From the NCBI GenBank assembly GCA_037042915.1, contig CM073198.1, positions 124,001 through 188,000 on the forward strand: a stretch of 64,000 bases of DNA, read 5' to 3'. Each line of letters opens with the position of its first letter. Position 1 is the first letter of the stretch. Under the pieces are notes generated by a model. It saw only the letters and a list, made by a program, of their open reading frames with translations. It did not search any database and had not been told where the DNA came from. The translations under genes were made by a program, and so were the position numbers. The DNA is from Auricularia sp. M13 (lineage: Eukaryota; Basidiomycota; Agaricomycetes; Auriculariales; Auriculariaceae). Positions 56,603 through 64,000 of the stretch are shown one piece after another.

Positions 56603-56609
56603 ATTTTAG
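56603..56609. repeat. Target-site duplication, right copy (ATTTTAG)
   Basis: Direct copy of 39495-39501 at the outer border of the right terminal inverted repeat. Confidence 0.75.
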
Positions 56610-57992
56610 AGCCACGGACTGGACCTCGTCGAAGACCAGCAAGCGCGGATATTTGCCTGCTGGGATCTCGCTCGCGACATTTCGAACCTCCCCAGGAAGA
56701 ACAGTGGCGGGGAGCCCAGCGCAGACTTTGGTCAAGTCCTCGAAGAAATCAATGGGCCCCGTCAGCTCACCATTCTCGGAGAGCCTCGGGAAAAGCTGCA
56801 GCATGAGCCATGCGCGCTTCAACAGCGGCTCGTCGGTAATTCCGAGGGATTGAGAGACATCAAGGAATAGTCTGAGAACCAGAAGGCGGGATAGAACGAC
56901 CGCCGACATGACATGCTGCACAATCATGTCGTTGACCTCGAGTTGATCGCGATGTTTCTTCGTGCTCTGATCCTTCAGCCTGGCCGCCTTCGAATCAAAT
57001 CTGAGTTGATTCTGCACGTTGGGAGACAGCGTCCGCAAAAACTGTTCCTCGAGACAGGCGGTAAGGTCCCGAGAACCGTAAGGGCTAGACACTGAATCGG
57101 ATGCACACGTGAGGTATAAGCCCCACAGCTGGCACAGCGCTTCAAAAAGCAAGCGGCTTTTCCCTGAGCCAGAAGTGTTCATTACAATACTAGCAAAGTG
57201 TTAGGAAACCTCACGCTCAAGCTTCGTGGAACGCTCACCGATGCGAATTTCCCGAGAGTAAACGAGCGGTGCGCTTCGTCAGCCGACCAGCGTCAACAGA
57301 ATGATAGCAGCCAAGTCTATACAGGAGGAATTCTGGAGTAGCAGAAGATCTAAGAGGGTGCATTGGCAGTCTGAGGTTGCGGAGATAGGTCTGGAGATCG
57401 ACCGTTGACCCAGGTGGAGAGGCTTGCTTCCACGCAGACGGAGGCTCCCAGACGGGTAGAAATTCGGACAGCTGCAGGAATAGCTCGATCTTCTTGCGCA
57501 AGACGTTGAGCTTGTGCGAGATACTCGCGTTGAGATTATGGCTGGTACTCTCGGCTGGAAAGTGAATCAGACCGGAGCTCGGGAACCAGCGCCAACGTAC
57601 TTCGTATACCCTGTGGCACATTTACGGTCTCATTTTTCCCGCTGAATACTAGTCTATGTGAGAAGGAAAAAAGCAGAGTTGTAGCGCTTGACAAACTTAC
57701 TATCCCTCCACTTAGACACGAGACTGAGATCCGTGGGCGCATTCCTCAGTTGCATCATGTCAGACACAAAGTCGTTCGCGAGGGAAGCAGGTAATTGGTC
57801 AGGCGCGGGCTGCCCAGATCCCTGGAGGTAAACGTTTCGGGCCAAGGTTTCGGGCAACTGGCCGTGCTCGTCACCGAATTGGAAACTAGACCTACGAGAG
57901 ACATCAGCGACATGCTTTCTCTGCCGTGCGCGGACTAGGACCCACCGAATCATTGCCAGGCGGTAGTTAATCACCTCTATGTCGCTCATCAT
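56603..57992 (-). pseudogene. N-terminal part of the NTPase-nuclease gene interrupted by the 17-kb transposon (segment D)
   Basis: The segment starts at 57992 (MMSDIEVINYRLAMI), equivalent to the start of module gene B. It has SFQFGDEHGQLPETLARNVY, DLQTYLRNLRLPMHPLRSS, LLYRLGCYHSVDAGRL, the Walker A block MNTSGSGKSRLLFEALCQLW and Walker B RLLVFDEVQ, and stops at the transposon border. The parts it lacks are those found in segment C on the far side of the element (37246-39501). Introns match those of gene B, including the one just before the P-loop. It lies 424 nt downstream of gene E on the same strand, mirroring the A-B spacing of 525 nt. It is incomplete as it stands. Confidence 0.85.
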
Positions 57993-58415
57993 ATTGAAGG
58001 TGTGGGAGGAGGGTGTCACGACTCGTGTGGCAGGTGATGGTGAAGGGACCATCAGTCAAGTCACCAGTGAGGCTTATCAATGGACGCGCTATTGTTCTTC
58101 GCACAGCAACAAGAATAGCAACCATTGAAAACGAAGAGCACGTCTATCTTTGCAGGGTAGAACGCGAAGTCCTGTCAAAAGGAAGCAATCCGGAAATTTC
58201 CTTTTGTGGACTTGTCAGCTGCGTGGGAGCTGGGCGCTCCGTCCGAGCGTTGTTCTTCAGAAGGTATGGCGGATTGTTCCTCCCATCAGTGCAGACTCGA
58301 CAATCTCCCTAGATAACAGACACTGCCCTCGCTGGCAAAATATGGTAGCGAGTACATGGGCCAGCATCCAGTGTCGGACTCGATCGGCGCACGTCGACCA
58401 CTGTCCGACGACGAA

Positions 58416-60825
58416 TCAAGCGAGGGTGTCTGCGATAGCGGCTGGAGCAATCTCCACTAGCTGACCTTCCGAAAGCAGGTCTCTGAGGCGCATGGTTGCA
58501 ACGGGGGGATTGTACGGATGGTTTGATCGGTATAGATCAGCGAAGCAGTAGATTTGGAGCGTGTTCAATGACGGCTGATTTGATGAATGAGCTGCAGAGG
58601 ACCGGGCGGACGCAGCTTGCGTCGATGCGAACGACGAAAGAATCTCCGAAAATCTGGAACGTGAGAGGCGATCCTGGCCCGCACGAATCAGTAAGTGGGT
58701 GGAGTTGAATCTCACAATCTAAACGTACCTGCGGATAGAAAGAAGTCGGATGTCGCGGGACTACTCGATTATCGCGATGTGGTCGCTCGCGGTCAAATGG
58801 GTCGAGATGAATCATCACCAATTTCTGAACGGGAGTGGTGGCAAGGAAAAATACGAGCTGTGCTCCGAACTCGGGGTCCGGTATGAGGAACGGCGTAGTC
58901 GAGTTTGCGAACCACTCCATCACCTCGTCAGAGTTTTGCGCGACGCGTACAAGAGGACAGGGCGATGAAGAAACTTTGCGGAATGCGCGTCGGCCGTTGC
59001 GTAGTGCAGTCAGCGCGAAACGCGCAGGCCGAGACGCCCACGGCGGAGTGTCTCCCGTAAAATTCGCTATCTGGTCGATGCGAAGACCAGACGCGCCAAA
59101 TGATCGCCAAAGCGAATACGCAAAGGCTTCGGCCAGAGCAAGCCCTTTGACGGAGGACGAGGAATCGCGTATTCGACGCCGGATGATCGCCGCAGTCGAG
59201 AAGACTCGGGAGGTCTCCAGCCAGCGGGCTATGTTTAAAAGCATGATAGGCTCGTCTACGCATGCTGAAGTGATAGTATCACCAAATCGAGCCAAGCCAA
59301 TGCCGACAAGCTGTTCGCAATTGTGATGGAATATCGCGGGCATGCCGTGCGTGAGGTAGATATACGCTGCAGAGCGCAGAGCGGGTGATAAGAGAGGCGG
59401 GGCAAGATTCGTTCCTGGCAAAATATGAGCAATACGAGAGGGCCTTATCTGAGCATACCTACCTTCAAGCGTCTGGTCGCGAACGACCAATGACAACCCA
59501 ACACCGGGCATGTCTGCATTTTTGTCCGTCCGACGGTCAAATCCAGTCGTCGAGCGGATAATTGAATCAATGATGCCCGCAAACTGCGCGCGACCAAACC
59601 GCAAGGTCCGATTTACGAGCACAGCGATCATCCTATGGCTAATGCTACGTTAGTAGATAGATTCAAGAGGGGCAGGATGACTTACCGACCCCGCAGCCAG
59701 CGGTGCGACAGTTCGCAATGTTCGGCGGATAAGTCTGCCCCAAGGAAATGGCGCAGATAATTCGACGTCCTATCAATGCTGCCAAAATCTCCTAGGTCTG
59801 TGAAGGGTGAGGCATCTCTAATCGGATGGTTCGATGAGATGATGGCGTCCTGGACGACGGAGAGAGGCACTTCAGTCCCAGAGACAATCAACTTCGAAGC
59901 CGTGAAGGTTGAGGCGAGATATGCTACAAACGCATGCAACAACGGCTGATATCGACGATGGTCAGACGTCAGGAAGGAGTATCTCGCATGAATTGCAGGT
60001 ATCTGCGCTTCATCGAGAACCACGAACTTCAAGCGTTCGCGATGCTGACCTAGGAGCTGTTCCATACGCGTACTGACTGACATCTCCGACCAAGAACTCA
60101 GCGCATAGTAAACGGAACAGAAGACGTCGCGCCCGAGTAGATCTGATGGGCGAAGCTGCAGCCACAGCCATTTGGCTCGTGCATCGGCCTCCGGTATGTC
60201 AGCACTGTCTGCGAGCGTCACGAAGTTGTCGAAGACAAGCAGACGCGAAAGCATCACCTGTCGCAGCCGCTGATCGACCCAGCGCTGGTTCGCTTCGAGC
60301 AATGCGACTCGTTTTTTGCGCGGCGTTAGAGTAACCGTTCCGATGGCAGACAAGGAACGGACAACGTCTGGAAAGTCCGCAGAACCGTACGGGTTGACGG
60401 TATAGTCGAGATCAGAGCCCAGATAGAATCCCCAATGACGATAGAGAATCTCCAGAGTCATGCGCGTTTTCCCAGATCCCGAAGCATTCACTAGCACGCT
60501 GCAAAACACTTCAGCGACTCAGCAATTACACAGCGAGGTGTGCATACGTATGATGGCTGCCAGAAGTAAGATCAGAAATACGATCATCGAAGGATGGATC
60601 CAGGTCGCCCAGATGCCCAAGCCGGTACAGAATAAGATCGGGCCCTCCGACCCTACCGCCCTGTTCGGAAGTCTTCGGAATGCGTAGGTCCGTGATACGC
60701 GAAATATTCTGAGCATCCCAAGCATCCGCCTTGGGAGCCCAGCTAGGGTATTGAAAGGGATTCTGGAGCAGCAACGCTTTCATAGCATCGGTGCGCAAGT
60801 CAATATCACCGGTGTTTCGCTCCAT
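58416..60825 (-). CDS. NTPase with nuclease-like domain lacking catalytic residues (module gene E, paralogue of A)
   Basis: The full-length counterpart of gene A. It starts MERNTGDIDLRTDAMKALL, then YPSWAPKADAWDAQNISRI and LILYRLGHLGDLDPSFDD. The NTPase has Walker A LVNASGSGKTRMTLEILYRH, Walker B KFVVLDEAQ and VSGTEVPLS. The nuclease-like domain has GLALAEAFAYSLWRSFG, FLIPDPEFGAQLVFFL and LVMIHLDPFDRERPHRDN, with GAQ and HLD instead of GPD and QCK. The end is LQIYCFADLYRSN and TMRLRDLLSEGQLVEI. Four introns (60499-60547, 59639-59685, 59415-59462, 58674-58728) match those of A in position and phase, all with GT donors. About 735 residues; no lesion seen. It is followed by segment D. Confidence 0.83.
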
Positions 60826-61182
60826 TTCTGTGGGACGCTCGTCACTTCATTCTGGCTGCGCTGTGACCGCGAGCTTACCAACAAAGATCGACTAATCCAA
60901 TCCAAAGGTCTAGTCTGACTGTCGTTGAAGCGCGCCAAGACTGTAGTTAGCGATGTGCGGCTCAGTTGGTGGTCGGTCGACAAGCGGTTTTGTTTGGTCG
61001 CGCAAACAAGACCGTGTTCGTCACGGGATCGCTATAGAGGTGGTTCCGGCGCGTTAGAAGGGGCAGTAGGAACCATACACCTCGATATCAAATGTACACG
61101 CTCAAAGTCACACGAAAATTCTGATATATTGTATGTTCCATGAGCAGTTCAAGCAACTCGGCGTTTACGGTCCGGACTGCAC
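60826..61182. other. Promoter region of gene E and MITE flank
   Basis: No gene seen. The 8-bp target duplication GACTGCAC of the adjacent MITE lies at 61175-61182. Confidence 0.4.
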
Positions 61183-61707
61183 TAGGGTGCTGTTAAAAAC
61201 TCCCCAGGAGTTTTTAACATGTTTTAAACAAAAGTTGTTATTAACACAGTGTTAAAAACAGTGTTAATAACAAAGCTTATATAATATAACATTTCAAGCG
61301 CTGACAGTCCTCTACAGCCTGTACAAGGCTCCCGAATGGTCTCAGCACTTGAATGGGATGCTATAAGCTTCTGCAGCGGCCATAGCTCCCTGTAATGATT
61401 GGGAAATGTAGCCAAGCCTGAGAGAGATGATTAGTCAGCATGCTCTCACTCAACTCTCACTTGGAATTTCGCCTACCTAGGCCTACATGCCGTCTGAGAT
61501 TGCAAACACCGGACCTTTGACACATGTATGGAACAAGCATGCTCATAGAACACCTGGATTCTCTTCCTGTAATTTGCCTGGGCCTCAGATATTGATGTGT
61601 TCGATTTTGTTTTTAACAAGGCTCATACGAGGTCTCATGTTATTAACGTGTTAATAACATTTTGTTAATAACATTGTTATTAACAAACAGTTTTCAACAG
61701 CACCCTA
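61183..61707. mobile_element. hAT-like MITE, 525 bp, with 8-bp target-site duplication
   Basis: The left end is TAGGGTGCTGTTAAAAACT and the reverse complement of the right end is TAGGGTGCTGTTGAAAACT, an 18/19 inverted match. GACTGCAC occurs directly on both sides (61175-61182 and 61708-61715). The interior is AT-rich, with nested GTTAATAAC/GTTATTAAC palindromes near both ends and no coding capacity. An 8-bp duplication with TAGGG-type ends fits a non-autonomous hAT element; no related transposase is in the window. Confidence 0.85.
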
Positions 61708-61715
61708 GACTGCAC

Positions 61716-62169
61716 GCTGCCAATAGTTGCGGGAGCAGTTCTGAATTATGAGGAAGCTCTGACAGGAATACTGACCCAGCGCGTCTGAGCCCATTCGCGG
61801 AGACGCCGAGAGAGGACTCGGCAGCGCTGTGATGCTTGTGGTTGTCCACTTGCGACGCCCGAGCAACTTCCCTGGGCCATTTCGAATTGCGGAAAGACAA
61901 ATTACGCTGATACTTTCAGAGACAAAGAAAGGATAAATCTTGTGCCATGGAAGGCAGACGACCGCTATCCAGGCGGAAAACCGTTTCATGACTTCGCAGC
62001 GCAATCATCTCGAAGGGAGTCGAAGTAACCAGACAAGAGAACGGCTTGTGGTGACATCCGTCGGCCAACCTTGGCGCACTAGCCGTCCGGGGTCGGCGAT
62101 ACTAACGTCGCCGACGAGAAGCAAAAGAACTGGACGAGTTGCACAGCGATTTGCACATTAACCCGGGTC
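61716..62169. other. Interval between MITE and duplication arm
   Basis: No gene supported; short open frames only. The right arm of the inverted duplication starts near 62170. Confidence 0.35.
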
Positions 62170-63860
62170 TTGAGTCCGAAGAACGACGGCTGCACCGCTG
62201 CACACAGCGTCGATGAACGGTCTTGCCGGGTCGCCTCAGATTCGCAGATCCGGCGCGCCATGCGAGCACTTGTGGGTGCTCGCGAGGCGTACGCCGACTG
62301 CTGGCGCCTCGGTGCGTGTCGCTGCTATCCGCGCGGCACGCGAGCAATATCCCGCACTCCAGGCATGCGGCCTGTTGATCTGTGAGCAGCACAGACGCAG
62401 GTGGGTTCGGGGTGGGACGCGCGACCTATAATGGGTTTGGTTTTCCTTTCTGGTCCATTTTTGTAGTGGTAATTCTTGTAATCTTGCGATATGTTATGTA
62501 TCTTCGGCTTGAGCGCGCTGCAGAACAGAATTACGGGTGAGCAGATCGAAATCAAAAGACTGCATAAGCTTGAAGAACAGCAGCGATGGGCTCTTGAGAA
62601 GTCCTACATACACAATGCGTGCTGAGCGCGCCTCGCGTCGTAACTACACACTATACAGTGTCGAAACTTGACAAAGCAACCTGTCCGTTCTAAGTTTAGT
62701 CTGCGTTGTTCCAGCAAGACTGCACATACCGCGACGAGCTACGAGTCGTTGCGGCCGTCCGAATCCTGCTGCCGCTGGTCTCGAGCGATGACGTGCTCCT
62801 TCTGCTGACTGTCGACGCCGAGCCAGAGCAGGTCCGGTCTGCTGTAATGGCCAACGTTGTCCAGGAATGCCTTGTTCGCGACGGCCTTGCTCAGGTCGAG
62901 ATCCGCGTACACTATACCCTCCTTCGTCGGATCGCCAGAATGCAACGGCGAGGTCAGGCGTCTGCCATCCGGACCAAGGACGCAGCTATGCCCGCCGCCA
63001 GGTGTATGGAACAGCAGCCCGTTGTGCGTACGCATGACGTCCCGGCCGGCTTCCGTGCATACCGCAGTGCAGTGCAGCACGTACGCGCCGCTCTCAATAG
63101 CGTACGTCTGACTGAGGTTCTGGCAGCCCTCGGCGCTCATGCTCCACAGCCCGGGATGCGCGACGCCGCCGTGCGGGTCGAGCGGCGGCCACATGCTGAC
63201 GTGGACCGCCTCGCGGAGGCTGCAGGTGTGGTACTTCAGCAGCGGCTGCGTGTGCTCCCAGCACGCGAGCGCGCCGACCCTGACGATGCCGAGTTCGCCA
63301 CCAAAGTCGACGTCGACGACGTTCGACAGATCGGCGCCGGAGCCGTCGCCGAACACCGCGCGCTCGACGTGCGTTGGTTTGATCTTGCGCCGGTGCGTGA
63401 GCAGCTGCCCTGCGGGCGAGATGATGGCCTGCGCGATGTACAAGCTATCGCTGGGAGAGCGCTCGGAGAAGCCGAGCACCACCGCGATGGAATGGCGCTT
63501 CGCCGCTGCCTGAATCGTCTCAAATTCGGGCGAGCCGACAGTCAGCGAGTTGTAGATGTATTTTGTGCCGAGTTCCATGTCCACTGGGCGGTCCCTGGCA
63601 AACTAAATCAGATAATCAGTGGCACAGTTGGGAGAGTCAGGGCTTACCAGATCCAACCAGGATAACCTGGCACCCAGCATTCAGGGAAGACGATGAGTCT
63701 GGCGCCGTTGTCGGCGGCTTCGGCGATGAGCTCGCAGGTCTTGTTTACGGTACCGGCGAGGTCAAGCCATTTGGGCTCGGCCTGAGTGACCGCAACGCGA
63801 AGTGAGTGCGCCATGTAAGAGCGGACACGCGGCCATCATCCTTGAGCAGCTTCCTAACAG
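62170..63860 (-). repeat. Right arm of the inverted segmental duplication (nitrilase locus)
   Basis: Reverse-oriented copy of 34360-36025, including about 600 nt downstream of the gene (for example TGTTATGTATCTTCGGCTTG and the GC-rich GAGGCGTACGCCGACTGCTG segment). The copies diverge at about 62170. Confidence 0.8.
62739..63814 (-). CDS. Nitrilase (carbon-nitrogen hydrolase)
   Basis: Nitrilases hydrolyse nitriles to acids and ammonia (cyanide hydratases, close kin, make formamide) using Glu-Lys-Cys. The glutamate is in [17 protein letters not shown] (about residue 49), the lysine in the [17 protein letters not shown] region, and the nucleophile in [37 protein letters not shown] is the canonical first strand. 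One intron (about 63605-63649, GTAAGC...CAG) joins WIW to [17 protein letters not shown]. Later blocks [39 protein letters not shown] and [20 protein letters not shown] are typical. The end is [13 protein letters not shown]; about 340 residues, normal length. It is the intact partner of the decayed copy at 34.4 kb. No signal peptide; cytosolic. Confidence 0.9.
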
Positions 63861-64000
63861 CAGCCGCTGGTGCGCAACTGCTGCGCCAGTCGCGCCAGAA
63901 GAGAAGAGAAGAGCTCTTTAGCGCTGAACAGGTCTTCGCGAGTTCTCACGGCGTAGCGCTGAGCTGAGAGCGAGAAAAAAAAACAATTTTTTGAGAACTG
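63861..64000. other. Window end, no feature
   Basis: Short non-coding flank upstream of the nitrilase gene with an A-tract near 63974-63984. Nothing else seen. Confidence 0.4.

Noticed and set aside
34360-63860. The whole 34-64 kb block as one giant transposon bounded by the nitrilase repeats
   Set aside because: The nitrilase arms are duplicated host genes without terminal motifs or target duplications. Real termini with a duplication are found only at 39502 and 56602.

Overview
The window is nuclear DNA from a filamentous basidiomycete, most likely an agaricomycete of the polypore type. The evidence is short introns (about 45-75 nt, GT-AG with a few GC-AG), compact intron-rich genes on both strands, moderate to high GC, and families such as a CYP5144-like P450, SNG1/DUF3533, URC4 and KDZ transposase. 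No prokaryotic features, rRNA, tRNA or CRISPR array were seen.

0-22 kb holds ordinary genes. A divergent pair of paralogues of an uncharacterised agaricomycete family comes first (1-683 minus, cut by the window edge; 1813-2963 plus). Then follow the Arp2/3 subunit ARPC4 (minus), an NmrA-like Rossmann protein, an SNG1/DUF3533 membrane protein, a small secreted protein (minus), a complete many-intron P450, the cohesin ATPase SMC1 (minus), and an Ldb17/Dip1/SPIN90 activator of Arp2/3.

22-29 kb and 56-61 kb carry two copies of one two-gene module. The first gene (A at 22.3 kb, E at 60.8 kb) has a Walker P-loop NTPase followed by a nuclease-like domain that lacks its catalytic residues. The second (B at 25.2 kb; C/D in the other copy) has the same plan with an intact PD-QxK nuclease motif. 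A and B share four intron positions and phases. Between the copies lie a Gfo/Idh/MocA oxidoreductase, URC4, a truncated P450 relic and a decayed nitrilase. The nitrilase relic is the left arm of an inverted duplication whose right arm (62.2-63.9 kb) holds an intact nitrilase.

39,502-56,602 is a single ~17.1-kb DNA transposon of the Kyakuja-Dileera-Zisupton (KDZ) type. It has long imperfect terminal inverted repeats, a 7-bp direct repeat at its borders, subterminal GG(A/G)TAAA motifs and a near-perfect terminal hairpin. It carries an apparently intact KDZ transposase with its cysteine cluster, two large accessory genes, a zinc-ribbon gene, a gene with four 54-residue repeats and a C-terminal membrane segment, and a decayed piece of the host Arp2 gene. 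It sits inside the second module's nuclease-positive gene and separates it into C and D. A 525-bp hAT-like MITE with an 8-bp target duplication lies at 61.2-61.7 kb.
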